Below the pieces are notes generated by a model that saw only the letters and a list, made by a program, of their open reading frames with translations, searched no databases and had not been told where the DNA came from. The position numbers and the translations under genes were made by a program. 64,000 bases of DNA, taken from NCBI RefSeq assembly GCF_900102135.1, contig NZ_FMVJ01000003.1:124001-188000 (forward strand), read 5' to 3'. This document shows, in pieces, positions 1-9,492 of the stretch (the first letter of the stretch is position 1; each line of letters begins with the position of its first letter). This stretch comes from Microvirga guangxiensis (GTDB lineage: Bacteria > Pseudomonadota > Alphaproteobacteria > Rhizobiales > Beijerinckiaceae).

Positions 1-1
1 C

Positions 2-67
2 GCGCCGCAGCGCTTTTTCTATCTGGTAGGCGAAAATCAGGGCGTTGCTGCCCTTGCCAAGCGATAG
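2..67 (+). CDS. C-terminal end of an unidentified protein (5' end outside window)
   Basis: Frame 2 is open from the window edge to a TAG at 65-67 and reads as a plausible protein tail ending VAALAKR. At 21 codons it is too short to assign a family, and another forward frame is also open here. It is listed only because a gene probably ends just before the tRNA cluster. Confidence 0.3.
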   Translation, partial: APQRFFYLVGENQGVAALAKR

Positions 68-111
68 GCGAGAGGGTATGACGACGCCCTCTTCGATCGC
101 ATGATCGGCAC

Positions 112-187
112 GCCGCAATAGCTCAGCTGGTAGAGCACCTCATTCGTAATGAGGGGGTCGGGGGTTCGAATCCCTCTTGCGGCACCA
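112..187 (+). tRNA. tRNA-Thr (anticodon CGT)
   Basis: A 76-nt cloverleaf with encoded CCA. The acceptor arms GCCGCAA (112-118) and TTGCGGC (177-183) pair fully. The T-loop GGTTCGAATCC is canonical. The anticodon loop TTCGTAA gives CGT, which reads ACG codons. Confidence 0.95.
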
Positions 188-217
188 TTCCCAATCGATT
201 AGCAAAGGCCGCCTTCG

Positions 218-234
218 GGCAGCTCTTGGCTGCC
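218..234 (+). other. Small hairpin between tRNA-Thr and tRNA-Ala
   Basis: GGCAGC and GCTGCC form a 6-bp stem with a 5-nt loop. Just before it, 204-220 repeats 17 bases of the terminator that follows tRNA-Gly (443-459). It has no T-run, so it is probably a processing hairpin or a decayed terminator copy. Confidence 0.4.
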
Positions 235-252
235 GGATGGGAGGCATGGAAG

Positions 253-328
<76 letters not shown>

Positions 329-358
329 TCCATCCTGTGGGACGAAGAGACGGAGCGT

Positions 359-433
359 GCGGGTGTAGCTCAGGGGTAGAGCACAACCTTGCCAAGGTTG
401 GGGTCGAGGGTTCGAATCCCTTCGCCCGCTCCA
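359..433 (+). tRNA. tRNA-Gly (anticodon GCC)
   Basis: A 75-nt cloverleaf with encoded CCA (431-433) and discriminator U. The acceptor arms GCGGGTG and CGCCCGC pair with one G:U. The anticodon loop TTGCCAA gives GCC. It is the last tRNA of the cluster and is followed by a strong terminator. Confidence 0.95.
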
Positions 434-440
434 ATTTTTC

Positions 441-468
441 AAAAAGGCCGCCTTCGGGCGGCTTTTTT
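441..468 (+). terminator. Rho-independent terminator of the tRNA cluster
   Basis: GCCGCC and GGCGGC form a GC-rich stem capped by a TTCG tetraloop, with an A-run before and a T6 tract after. It lies 8 nt downstream of tRNA-Gly. Confidence 0.85.
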
Positions 469-850
469 GCTTTTCAGAGCCCGACAAACAAACGGGCCCT
501 CGCGATAGGTGGAGGGCCCGTCGTGACCGTAAAGGTCATGCATCGTTGATGCTATCCGGCAAAGCCGGTTGATATGATCTTCAGATTGTGGAGCCGGGAG
601 CCTCCCCCAACGCTCAATCCTGCAAAGTGGAGGGAGCCTTCGGCTCAGGCGATATTTCTATCTCAGCCTCCATACCCAAAAGGCCGGGGCGGGTGCTCGG
701 CCAGGCATTTGCACGGTCGGCGGCAATCTTGAGGAACCCGCTTCGAAGCGATGCCGATCCGCTGTTCGGGACAGGTACTGCTCAACATGGGGAGATTGAC
801 CTGTCCCTTTGACAAGGCGCAGGACAGGAACTTGTTTCAGCGTGGCGGAA
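469..850. other. Intergenic stretch with small hairpins, no credible gene
   Basis: It contains a 9-bp inverted repeat CGGGCCCTC/GAGGGCCCG at 493-501/512-520 and a short CCGGC/GCCGG hairpin near 556-568. The forward frame open at 588-812 has no ribosome-binding site and no recognisable protein pattern, so I do not call it. A small RNA cannot be excluded, but I see nothing specific to support one. Confidence 0.4.
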
Positions 851-878
851 AGAAAAAAGCCCGGCAGAGCCGGGCTTT
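851..878 (-). terminator. Rho-independent terminator of the chemoreceptor gene
   Basis: On the minus strand, GCCCGGC-tct-GCCGGGC is followed by TTTTTT. It lies about 30 nt downstream of the chemoreceptor stop at 908. Confidence 0.8.
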
Positions 879-907
879 ATGACGTTTTCCTGTGAAGGAG
901 GTCTCGA

Positions 908-2620
908 TCAGGCCGCTTTGACGCCGGAGAGGAAGCTGGAAACCTCCTGATCAAGGTCGTTGGAATGGCGCGCGAGCTCCTGAGCCGCGCTCAGCACCTG
1001 GCTCGCCGCAGCTCCCGTCTCGCCGGCCCCCTTCTGGAGCTCCGCGATGTTCTCCGACGCGGTTTCCGTGACGCGCGCCGCTTCCTGCACGTTGCGGGCG
1101 ATCTCGGCCGTGGCCGCACCCTGCTCCTCCATTGCGGCCGCGATCGAAGTCGAGATCTGCGACATCTCGGTGATCGTGCGCGCAATGTCCTGAATCGCGC
1201 TCACCGTCTCCTGCGTCGCCTGCTGCACCGACGCGATCTGCGCGCTGATTTCCTCAGTGGCCTTGGCTGTCTGCGACGCCAGTTCCTTCACCTCGGTTGC
1301 CACCACGGCAAAGCCCTTCCCCGCCTCGCCGGCGCGGGCCGCTTCGATGGTGGCGTTGAGCGCAAGAAGGTTCGTCTGCCCGGCGATGGTGTTGATCAGC
1401 TGCACCACGTCGCCGATCCGCTCGGCGCTCGTCGCCAGCGCCTGCACGGTTTGATTCGTGCGCTGGGTGCCCTGCACCGCGCGCTCGGCCACCTGGGAGG
1501 ATTGGCCCACCTGATTGGCGATTTCGCGGATGGAGATCGACAGCTCCTCGGCAGCGGCGGCGACCGTCTGCACGTTCGCGGAGGTCTGCTGAGAGGCGGT
1601 GGAGACAGTCAGCGTCTGCTGCGAAGTCTGGCCTGCAACGGCGCTCATGGACTGGGCGGTGGCTTCCATCTGGGTGGCGGCCGAGGACAGGCCTTGGGTG
1701 AGGGAGGAAACCTTGGTCTCGAAGGTGCGGGTGAGCTCGTCGAGCATCTGTGCCCGGCGCATCTTGGCCTCGCTCTCGGCCTCCTGAGCGGCGGCGATCC
1801 GGCGGGCTTCGACGGCATTCTCCTTGAAGACCTGGACGGCGTTCGCCATCACGCCGATCTCGTCGCGACGGGCAGTGCCTTCGACCGTCACGGTGAGATC
1901 ACCGTTCGCAAGCCCACGCATGCTGGCCACGAGCTTCTGAATCGGATTGGAGATGCTGCGGCCCAGGCCGAACGCGATCGCGATCAGGACGATGGCCGAG
2001 ATGCCCACGAAGGCGAGAAACATGTTGCGGTAGCCGGCATTGATGACGGCAAGATCGTCGATGTACATGCCTGCCGCCACAACCCAATTCCATTGAGGAA
2101 CGGGGGCTGCGTAAACCATCTTCGGGGCCGGAACGGTTTCGCCCAGCTTCGGCCAGAGGAAGTTCACGAACCCGCCGCCCTTCTTGCCGGCCTCGACCTG
2201 CTCGCGGGTCACGTAGGTTCCGTTGGCGTCCTTCACGTTGGCGAGGCTCTTGCCTTCCGTATCCTTGTTGGGATGCACGACGACGAAGCTGGTGTGATCG
2301 AGCACGACGAAGTAGTCGTTGCCGTTGTAGCGCATCGTGCGCAGCGTATCGGCTGCGCGCTTCTTCGCCTCATCGACGGAGAACTCACCGTTCTTGGCGC
2401 GCTCCTGATAACCCGTGATCAGCGTAATGGCGCTTTGGGTGAGATTCTTCAGCTCTGCCTGCTTCCGCTCGAGCAGCACGCTGGAGATGGTCATCGAACC
2501 ATAAATCGTGAGTGCGATCAGCGCGAGAATGCCGAAAGCCATTCCGGCATAGAACCGGCCTGCAACGCCGGTGAACGCGTTCAACCACCTTGAACGCGTG
2601 GTAACAGTGTCTTGAGACAT
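908..2620 (-). CDS. Methyl-accepting chemotaxis protein with periplasmic Cache domain
   Basis: An inner-membrane chemoreceptor of 570 aa that would relay a periplasmic signal to CheA/CheW. The order is: TM1 (about 15-45), a single Cache-type sensor with the typical DYFVVLD and HPNK segments (about 55-185), TM2 (about 200-220), HAMP (about 222-275) and a cytoplasmic signalling domain. The hairpin tip carries the conserved [20 protein letters not shown] core. The start chosen is the second in-frame ATG (2618-2620), because GAGGA lies 5 nt upstream; a start four codons earlier (2632) has a weaker site. No che genes are nearby, so it is an orphan receptor. The ligand is unknown; small carboxylates are common for this Cache class. 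Confidence 0.93.
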   Translation of the reverse strand: MSQDTVTTRSRWLNAFTGVAGRFYAGMAFGILALIALTIYGSMTISSVLLERKQAELKNLTQSAITLITGYQERAKNGEFSVDEAKKRAADTLRTMRYNGNDYFVVLDHTSFVVVHPNKDTEGKSLANVKDANGTYVTREQVEAGKKGGGFVNFLWPKLGETVPAPKMVYAAPVPQWNWVVAAGMYIDDLAVINAGYRNMFLAFVGISAIVLIAIAFGLGRSISNPIQKLVASMRGLANGDLTVTVEGTARRDEIGVMANAVQVFKENAVEARRIAAAQEAESEAKMRRAQMLDELTRTFETKVSSLTQGLSSAATQMEATAQSMSAVAGQTSQQTLTVSTASQQTSANVQTVAAAAEELSISIREIANQVGQSSQVAERAVQGTQRTNQTVQALATSAERIGDVVQLINTIAGQTNLLALNATIEAARAGEAGKGFAVVATEVKELASQTAKATEEISAQIASVQQATQETVSAIQDIARTITEMSQISTSIAAAMEEQGAATAEIARNVQEAARVTETASENIAELQKGAGETGAAASQVLSAAQELARHSNDLDQEVSSFLSGVKAA

Positions 2621-2712
2621 CTTGATCCTCATCTTCCCGCCCGCGCGACCTGCGTTGCGGATTCACAGATGAGCGGCACGATAAGCCGTGAGGCTTGCCC
2701 GGAGATGTCGCC

Positions 2713-3600
2713 TTACAGCACGACGATGCCGGCGTGCTTCGCCTTGTTGTCGGGCTCTACATGGATCGTGATGAGGGCGTCCTTGACCTCATCCTTGAGC
2801 GCCCGCTCCAGGCGGTCGCAGATATCGTGAGCGTCGGTCACGCTCATGGTGCCGGGGACGACGAGGTGGAAATCGATGAAGGTCATCTTGCCCGCGTGCC
2901 GCGTGCGCAGGTCGTGCGCCTCGATGGCGCCTTCCGCATTCATGGCGATGATGTCGCGCACGCGCGCGAGCGTCGTCTCGGGCAGGGCCTCATCCATGAG
3001 GCCGCCGATGCTCTCCTTGATCAGCCCCCAGCCGGACCAGAGAATGTTGACCGCAACGAACGCGGCCAGGAGCGGATCAAGCCAGGTCCACCCGGTCACG
3101 GGGACGAGCACGAGGCCGATGATGACGCCCACCGAGGTGAACACGTCCGTCAACAGATGGCGCCCATCGGCCACGATGGCGGGCGAGCGCAGGCGGCGGC
3201 CCTGACGGATGAGAAGCCAGGACCAGAATCCATTGATGACGGTTGCCGCCGCGTTGATGGCGAGGCCCATGGCCGGCGCATTGATCATCTTGGGGGCGAA
3301 GAACCCGAAATAGGCTTCGCGCAGGATCATCAGGGCCGCAACGATGATCAGCACCCCTTCGAGCACGGCGGAGAAATACTCCACCTTGTGATGGCCGTAA
3401 GGATGATTGGCGTCGGCGGGCGTGGCGCTCAATCGAACGGCCATGAAGGCCGCAACCGCCGTCACCACGTTGATGATGCTCTCGAGCGCATCGGAGTAGA
3501 GCGCGATGCTTCCCGTCAGATAATAGGCGGCATATTTGAGCGCGAAGACGAGCGCTCCGATCAATATGCTGCCGATGGCAAGCTTTTGAATGCGGTTCAT
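2713..3600 (-). CDS. Cation diffusion facilitator (CDF) family metal exporter
   Basis: A 295-aa proton-coupled exporter of divalent metals (Zn, Co, Fe or Mn; the metal is not readable). About six transmembrane segments occupy residues 5-190, followed by a cytoplasmic C-terminal domain (about 200-285) with the usual alternating-strand ferredoxin-like pattern. The transport site would use D37 in TM2 (YSDALES) and H148/D152 in TM5 (HLLTD). The second TM2 aspartate of FieF-type proteins is Ser41 here, as in many family members. The loop HPYGHHKVEYFSA is conserved. It stands alone, 92 bp upstream of the chemoreceptor on the same strand. Confidence 0.92.
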   Translation of the reverse strand: MNRIQKLAIGSILIGALVFALKYAAYYLTGSIALYSDALESIINVVTAVAAFMAVRLSATPADANHPYGHHKVEYFSAVLEGVLIIVAALMILREAYFGFFAPKMINAPAMGLAINAAATVINGFWSWLLIRQGRRLRSPAIVADGRHLLTDVFTSVGVIIGLVLVPVTGWTWLDPLLAAFVAVNILWSGWGLIKESIGGLMDEALPETTLARVRDIIAMNAEGAIEAHDLRTRHAGKMTFIDFHLVVPGTMSVTDAHDICDRLERALKDEVKDALITIHVEPDNKAKHAGIVVL

Positions 3601-3712
3601 GGCTTACATCGACAAACGGAGCGGCAAAACGAGCGAGCCGCTCTTATAGAGACTGCTTCTTGAGACGCAAGTCTTTCGTTTTACTTGCAATTCGCTTGCA
3701 GGTGCGGCCGGG

Positions 3713-5689
3713 TCAACCTTGCATCTGCTCGATCTTGCGCATGAGCTTGCCGTAATAACCGGCAAGCGACGGATGGAGCGACTGGCAGCGGACGGCAAGG
3801 CTGAGCGCCTCGTCTCTCCGTCCGTCGCGCATGCATGCGAGAATCTGCGAATGCAGACGGGTGAGCTCGGCAACGGCCGGGTCCTGATTGTGCGACGCAG
3901 GCGCGACGACGGTGTAAATCGCCGATTCCGTCGCGCGCCCGCGCACCGCGATGCGGTCGAGTTCGATCAGAACGTAATCCTCACGCACCGCTTCGGCGGT
4001 GGCAGGACCGAGGATCAACGAGACCTTGTATTCCTTCGAGAGGCTTTCCAGGCGCGAGGCGAGATTCACCGTATCGCCGAGCACGGAATAGTCGTAGCGC
4101 CAGCGGGAGCCGACATTGCCCACCACGCAATCGCCCGTGTTGATGCCAACGCCAATCGCGAAGACGGGTGCATCCTCGCCTTCTTCCCGGCGCAGCTCCG
4201 CATTGAGCACGGCGACGGCTTCCATCATGCGCGTCGCCGCGCGCACCGCGCGCCGGGGGTGGTGCGGGCTCGGCAGAGGCGCGTTCCAGAATGCCATCAC
4301 GCAATCGCCCATGTATTTGTCGATGGTCCCGCCTTCCGCAAGCACGGCTTCGGAGAGGGGATCGAGCAGGCGATTGATGAGCGAAGTCAGGCGCTCCGGT
4401 TCATCCTTCAGCTTCTCCGAGAGAGACGTGAAGCCGCGCACGTCGCAGAAAAGAATCGAGAGATTGCGCCGCTCGCCGCCGAGCCTGAGCGCGTTCGGAT
4501 CGTGCGCGAGCTGCGCCACGAGATCGGGCGAGATATAGCGCGAGAAGGCTTCCGACACCGCTTGGCGCATTTGCCGCTCGCGCGCGTAGTCGAGGCCGAA
4601 GCGCGTTCCGAAAACCGCAAGCGCCGTTGCGACCGGCAGCACGGGGGGCAGCCACACGCGCTCCATGCGCAGAACGAGCCACGAGCCCGCAATGAAGAAA
4701 ATCACCACGAACAGGGCTGCGAATCCGGTTCTCCAGCTTACGCCGTAAATGGACATGGTCGCAGCAAGGCAGGCGGCTCCGACGATGAGTGCCAGCACCG
4801 CGAGGCGCGAGACCGGAACGACGAAAAGGTTATGAAGCAGGTTGTCGACGATGGTCGCCTGCACCTCCACGCCTGCCGTGAGGCTGCCCGTCGTCAGCGT
4901 GTAGGCGGTGGGAAAGGCGTCGGGCGTGCCGGCATTGGCGGATGTCGCCGCCTTCAGGCTGAGGCCCACCAGAACGATCTTGTCCTTGAATCGCCCGGGC
5001 TGAAGAAACTCCTCTGGGTCGAGAGCCTGATAATAGGACACGGTCGGATAAGTGCGGGCAGGGCCGAAATACTGGATGAGAGCGCCTTCCGGCACCGGCC
5101 TCACCGGCTTGCCCGCGAGACGCAGGATCTCGGCCGCGAAGCTGTCCGGCTGGGCCGGCATGCGGCGCAGGTAGACGTCGCCGTCAGGATCGACCGAGGC
5201 GACGCCGGGAACCGCGCCTGCGTCGAGGAACGGATCGATGGGGTTGACGCGCGTGGTCTGAACGCCGTGATCGAGCTTCGTTGTCACGTCGTCGGCGGCC
5301 AGCACCACATCCGGTCCGAGGGCTGCGGCAAGACGCTTGTCGGCTTCCTCCGTCGAGGGCTCGGCAAAGATGATGTCGAAGCCGATGGCTTTCGCGCCCG
5401 CCGCCCGCAGTCTCTCGACGAGTTGGGCATGCAGATCCCGCGGCCACGGCCAGCGTTGCCCGATTTCCGAGAAGGACGGTTCGTCGATGGCGACAACCTC
5501 CACGCCATAGGCTGGCGGGCGCGGCGGCGCGATGGTCGAAAGGATGTCGAAGACCCGCGCTTCGATGAGCGCGAAGGGCTGAAAGAAGGCGAGCGGGCTC
5601 AGGAGCGCGGCGATGAGCCCCGCCATGGCGAAGTGCCGCCAGAGCGGCTCTCCCGTCTGCATGCGCCTGGAGGCAGCGGGTCCGTTCAC
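3713..5689 (-). CDS. CHASE2-domain class III adenylate cyclase
   Basis: A 658-aa membrane-bound nucleotide cyclase. TM1 (about 20-42) leads into an extracytoplasmic CHASE2 sensor (AIDEPSFSEIGQRWPWPR and the IGFDIIFAEPS segment), then about three TM helices (290-370) and a cytoplasmic cyclase domain (about 400-590). Metal-binding Asp lies in SILFCDVRGFTS and in IDKYMGDCVMAFW, whose Lys fits ATP. The transition-state residues lie in LGDTVNLASRLE. The GTG start (5687-5689) is 2 nt after the stop of the FecR-type gene, so the pair is translationally linked. CHASE2 cyclases next to FecR-domain proteins are a known pairing; the signal sensed is not known. Confidence 0.92.
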   Translation of the reverse strand: MNGPAASRRMQTGEPLWRHFAMAGLIAALLSPLAFFQPFALIEARVFDILSTIAPPRPPAYGVEVVAIDEPSFSEIGQRWPWPRDLHAQLVERLRAAGAKAIGFDIIFAEPSTEEADKRLAAALGPDVVLAADDVTTKLDHGVQTTRVNPIDPFLDAGAVPGVASVDPDGDVYLRRMPAQPDSFAAEILRLAGKPVRPVPEGALIQYFGPARTYPTVSYYQALDPEEFLQPGRFKDKIVLVGLSLKAATSANAGTPDAFPTAYTLTTGSLTAGVEVQATIVDNLLHNLFVVPVSRLAVLALIVGAACLAATMSIYGVSWRTGFAALFVVIFFIAGSWLVLRMERVWLPPVLPVATALAVFGTRFGLDYARERQMRQAVSEAFSRYISPDLVAQLAHDPNALRLGGERRNLSILFCDVRGFTSLSEKLKDEPERLTSLINRLLDPLSEAVLAEGGTIDKYMGDCVMAFWNAPLPSPHHPRRAVRAATRMMEAVAVLNAELRREEGEDAPVFAIGVGINTGDCVVGNVGSRWRYDYSVLGDTVNLASRLESLSKEYKVSLILGPATAEAVREDYVLIELDRIAVRGRATESAIYTVVAPASHNQDPAVAELTRLHSQILACMRDGRRDEALSLAVRCQSLHPSLAGYYGKLMRKIEQMQG

Positions 5690-5691
5690 AC

Positions 5692-8600
5692 TCAGAACCG
5701 CGCCTTCACGCTCGCCGCGAAGGTCCTTCCCGGTCCCGAAATGTTCGGCGCGACCTCATAGGCCTCATCAAACATGTTGAGAACGCTCACGCCCAGGAGC
5801 AGTCGCCGGTCCGGCGTCTCCCAAGTCAAAGACGCATCCGCCGTCCAGTAATCGTCGATCTCGGTACCTGTCAGGTCGCCCTGCAGATCGCCCACGAAGG
5901 TGGCGGCGACCGTGAGCTTGAGGCGGCTCGGGTGAACGAAGGTGACGCCCGCGCGCGCGAAATCGCCGGCGATCAGCGGCACATCGTTTCCGAATGCATC
6001 GCCGGAGCGCACTTCAGCCGATTGCGTGCCGATGGTGCCGAACACGCCGAAGCCGTGAGTGAGCCAGATATTGGCCGTCGCAGCCAGCCGTTCGATGCGC
6101 GCCTTCTCGACAACGATGCTGTCGAAGGTGTTCGGCACACCGATATCGAGATTGTCGGCGTTCTGCCGCTGATACTCGACAGCCGTGAAGAAGTAGGGCG
6201 ACCATTCCGCATCCCAGCGCAGGGCGAGAGTGTCGACCTCGGCGCCCAGCGCGAGGGGCAGCGTATTCGGCACCAGACCCACGGTCGTAACCGGCGAGAG
6301 CGTGTAGGCGAGCGGCATCAGCCCGTCGCGGCGATAGGCCGCCCGCAGCCAATGGCCCTCGAAAGGCGCAATGCCGATGCCAGCGCGCGGCGAGACCATG
6401 CTGTCGTCGCCGAAATCGGTATCCAGCGTCGTGCGGTGGATGCCGGCTTGAGCCTCGAACCAATCCGACGGACGCCAGAAGAGGTCGGCATAAAGCCGTG
6501 TCGCCCTGAACGTCGTGTCCGTCTCTTCGTCGATGGGCTCGAATACGGATTGGCCCGTATTCGGATTGAAGGCGAAGCTGGTGCCCGTAGTGGTGCTGCG
6601 AATGCGCCCGCGCTGTCCTTCGAAGCCATAGCGCAGGGTGAAATCATCGAAGCCGATGCTGTGAGAGATTGCCGCCATCGCGCCTTCGGTGCGGCTGCGC
6701 TCCTGCTGCTCCGCGCCCAGGATGATCGGAGGAATCAGGTAAGCCGCCGCGCTGGAAAATTGCGTGTCGAACGTCCGCTGCCCGAACAAAGCTGCGGTGA
6801 GCACGTTCCTGTCGCTGAAGCTGTGGCTCCAGCCCGCGCCGCCGAGCACGGCGGTGGTATCCCGCGTCCCTGAAAACGCGCTGGTGTTCGTGGTGATCGT
6901 CGCAACACCCGGCTTGCCCTCGGCGGCCGCGCCGAACAGCACGAAGCGATCCGCTGCCGAAGGTGCGGAGCCGATGAAGAAGGCGCCCTTGGTTTCGTCC
7001 TCCCGGTCGATGGTCGCGCCGTCGCGTGTCTGCGCGCGGCCGACATTGAGAGAGAAGGAGGTGGGAAGCGGCTCGTTGGAATAGCCCTGGACATTGGCTT
7101 CCGTCTGCCAGCCGAGATGGCCATCGTGCGACAGCAAGCTGCCGCCGATCTCGACATCGAGGAAGGGACGGCGGATCAGGTCGAGGCGTCCAATCCGGCC
7201 GGAGACCGCGAGCGGATCGAGAAACAGGCCCTGGAGCGTCAGGTTGAGCGCCGTCATGTCCACATCGACGCCGGTCTCGATGGTGGAGATGTCGGGACGC
7301 GCCGTGAAGAGATTGGGCCGGTCGACGGCGGCCTGATCGAAATAGCTCGAAGCGCTGAACGGATCGAACACGCGGTCGCCGTAAAAGCGCGACCACTCGT
7401 TGAGATTCAGGAAGCGATAGGCCTGAGCCGGATAGGATCCGCCGTCCTTGTTCACGGCAAGTCCCTCGAAATCGCCGCCTCGCTGGCGATAGCGGCGCAA
7501 GGTCTCGCGAGCGGCGAGCACCGCCTGGTCCGCCTGATATTGATCGATGGCAATCGCCGTGCGGGCGCTCGACACCACGGGATCGTTGGGATCGAGGCGG
7601 TCCGCATTGTCGAGAGCCTGATCGGCCAGTTCCTCCTCGCCGTTCTGGTAATAGGCGATTGCGGCCATCAGCAGACCCTGGGAGAGGCCTGGATTGGCGG
7701 CGGAACCTGCGAGGATCGCCTCCAGCGCCTTGGCGCTCTCGCCCTTCTGCAGGAGGTAGCGGCCGCGCGCGATATAGGCCACGGAGAAGTCAGGATCGAG
7801 AGCGAGCGCCTTGTCGATCAGCGCGCCTGCTTCCTCGACACGGTTCTGGTCGAGCAGAAGGATCGCGAGATTGGCGTAAGACACGGGACTTCCCGGATCC
7901 TCCGCGATGGCCCGGCGCAGGGCTTCCTCCGCTGCCAGAGGCCGGTCGCGCTCGGATTCGAACAGGCCGATGCTGTTCCAGATATTGGAGTTGCCCGGTG
8001 CGACGAGCGCCGCTTTGCGCAAGGCCTCGACGGCGGCATTCACCTCGCCGTCGATGTCGCCGCGAATGTTGCTGTCGGCTGCGATCACCTCCGGATCGTC
8101 CGGATCAATGGCCTTTGCCCGCGCGATGGAAGCACGCATCGCTTCGCGCCGGTTCAGCGCATAGGAAACCTGCGCCGACATCACTGCGATGCGCGCATCG
8201 TTCGGGAAGCGCTTTTCGGCAGCCTTCAAGACCTCGGCTGCCGCCGTCAGATCCTGGCGGAAAGCCGTCACATAGGCATGAGCCAGCACGGCCAGGGGAT
8301 CGTTGAGCGAGCTTTTCGGTTCCGGGTAGACGCGATCGGGATCGGCCAGGGATTGGGCGATGTAGCGGCCGTAGGAAGCGAGCACGCGGCGCTTCGCATC
8401 CGTGCCGCGCTCCGCCCTGGAGAAGAGGGCGGCCGCTTCCGGCCAGCGCTGTTCCATGCCGAGAAGAGTGGCTTCCACGAGATCGGCGCGGGCGCGTTGC
8501 GCAGCGCTCAAATGTTTGGCGCGGGCTTGCGTGAGAGCCTGTGCCGCAGCCGTGCGGCCATCCAAGGCGATGGCGGCCTCCGAAAGGCTCAGCCAATCCT

Positions 8601-9327
8601 CGGCCGTGCGCCCCTCGGGGGGAACGGCAGCAATACGCGCGCGCTCCGATCTCAAAGCGGGGCCCGTGAGCGGCGATGCCGGCATGGAGGAAAACGTATC
8701 GCGCAGGCTCAAGTAGAAGAGCATCTGCTCGCGGTCTTCGGAATTCGTGAGCACGAACTTCGTCGGCGCACGTCCGATGGACGCCACTGCCCCTTCGCCT
8801 TGCCGGACCGTGACGGAGCCCTGCGCGTTGCGCAGCTCCACCACGCCCTCGAGGACGACGAGCGAGGTGCGTCCGCCTTCGACCGAGAGCGACCAGTCGG
8901 TGCCGCGGATGGCGGCGACTGCCGCAGGGGTCTTCACGTCGACGCCGGAGCCGTCACGCGCGGCGCGTGCCCAGATGTTGCCGGCGTCGAGATTAAGCGT
9001 GGTCGTGCCGCTGACGCTGCTCGCCACGTCGTTGACGGTCAACGTGGAGTTGCGTCCGACGCGGATCTGGGTCTGATCCGAGAAAAGGATGGCCAGGTTG
9101 CCGATGGCGTTGGTTCGCAGCACGTCGCCGCCGATCACATCCTGCCGGAGCTGAGCGGCCCGCCAGAGATCCTCCCGGACGAAGCGCATCTCCTCGCCGC
9201 CCTTGACGGCAACGATCGAGCCCAATGCGGGGTTCTGCCTGGGAACAGGTGCTTGGGCGTGGACCTCGGATAGGCACAGCACAAGAGTGCTTGCCGCCGC
9301 GAGGAGCCGGAATTTGCGTTGAGCCAT
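5692..9327 (-). CDS. FecR-domain, TPR-repeat and outer-membrane beta-barrel fusion protein
   Basis: A 1211-aa exported protein. A signal peptide (1-25, ending EVHAQA) precedes a FecR-like domain (about 35-190: TLNLDAGNIWARA, VKTPAAVAAIRGTDWSL). Next come roughly ten TPR-like helical repeats (about 230-640). The C-terminal half (about 660-1211) is built of amphipathic beta strands, resembles a TonB-dependent receptor barrel, and ends NMFDEAYEVAP...VKARF with the terminal Phe typical of barrel proteins. No plug domain or TonB box is evident. It is the first gene of a pair with the CHASE2 cyclase, which suggests an envelope-sensing unit signalling through cAMP. The domain calls are by pattern; the barrel is the least certain. 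Confidence 0.85.
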   Translation of the reverse strand: MAQRKFRLLAAASTLVLCLSEVHAQAPVPRQNPALGSIVAVKGGEEMRFVREDLWRAAQLRQDVIGGDVLRTNAIGNLAILFSDQTQIRVGRNSTLTVNDVASSVSGTTTLNLDAGNIWARAARDGSGVDVKTPAAVAAIRGTDWSLSVEGGRTSLVVLEGVVELRNAQGSVTVRQGEGAVASIGRAPTKFVLTNSEDREQMLFYLSLRDTFSSMPASPLTGPALRSERARIAAVPPEGRTAEDWLSLSEAAIALDGRTAAAQALTQARAKHLSAAQRARADLVEATLLGMEQRWPEAAALFSRAERGTDAKRRVLASYGRYIAQSLADPDRVYPEPKSSLNDPLAVLAHAYVTAFRQDLTAAAEVLKAAEKRFPNDARIAVMSAQVSYALNRREAMRASIARAKAIDPDDPEVIAADSNIRGDIDGEVNAAVEALRKAALVAPGNSNIWNSIGLFESERDRPLAAEEALRRAIAEDPGSPVSYANLAILLLDQNRVEEAGALIDKALALDPDFSVAYIARGRYLLQKGESAKALEAILAGSAANPGLSQGLLMAAIAYYQNGEEELADQALDNADRLDPNDPVVSSARTAIAIDQYQADQAVLAARETLRRYRQRGGDFEGLAVNKDGGSYPAQAYRFLNLNEWSRFYGDRVFDPFSASSYFDQAAVDRPNLFTARPDISTIETGVDVDMTALNLTLQGLFLDPLAVSGRIGRLDLIRRPFLDVEIGGSLLSHDGHLGWQTEANVQGYSNEPLPTSFSLNVGRAQTRDGATIDREDETKGAFFIGSAPSAADRFVLFGAAAEGKPGVATITTNTSAFSGTRDTTAVLGGAGWSHSFSDRNVLTAALFGQRTFDTQFSSAAAYLIPPIILGAEQQERSRTEGAMAAISHSIGFDDFTLRYGFEGQRGRIRSTTTGTSFAFNPNTGQSVFEPIDEETDTTFRATRLYADLFWRPSDWFEAQAGIHRTTLDTDFGDDSMVSPRAGIGIAPFEGHWLRAAYRRDGLMPLAYTLSPVTTVGLVPNTLPLALGAEVDTLALRWDAEWSPYFFTAVEYQRQNADNLDIGVPNTFDSIVVEKARIERLAATANIWLTHGFGVFGTIGTQSAEVRSGDAFGNDVPLIAGDFARAGVTFVHPSRLKLTVAATFVGDLQGDLTGTEIDDYWTADASLTWETPDRRLLLGVSVLNMFDEAYEVAPNISGPGRTFAASVKARF

Positions 9328-9492
9328 GGGAGCCGACGAGTGAAATTAGCCTATACTGCGTAACGTAACATAACCTTAGCAGTCAGCAGGATCAAAGCCG
9401 AATCGGCAATGATCTTCTGTGCTCGAAAGCACATGGCTAATTCCTTTAGGGAAGGGCCGGCCTCAATACTGGAAAAACGGCCGTCCGGGCGA

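Noticed and set aside
588..812. Plus-strand 74-codon frame
   Set aside because: No ribosome-binding site, no protein-like pattern, isolated between two terminators.
965..2593. Plus-strand 542-codon frame opposite the chemoreceptor
   Set aside because: Arg/His/Leu-rich antisense shadow of a high-GC gene; the opposite strand has clear Cache, HAMP and signalling motifs.
3719..5761. Plus-strand 680-codon frame opposite the adenylate cyclase
   Set aside because: Antisense shadow with biased Arg/His/Glu content; the catalytic motifs are on the minus strand.
7117..9273. Plus-strand 718-codon frame opposite the FecR-type gene
   Set aside because: Antisense shadow; the signal peptide, FecR and TPR patterns are on the minus strand.
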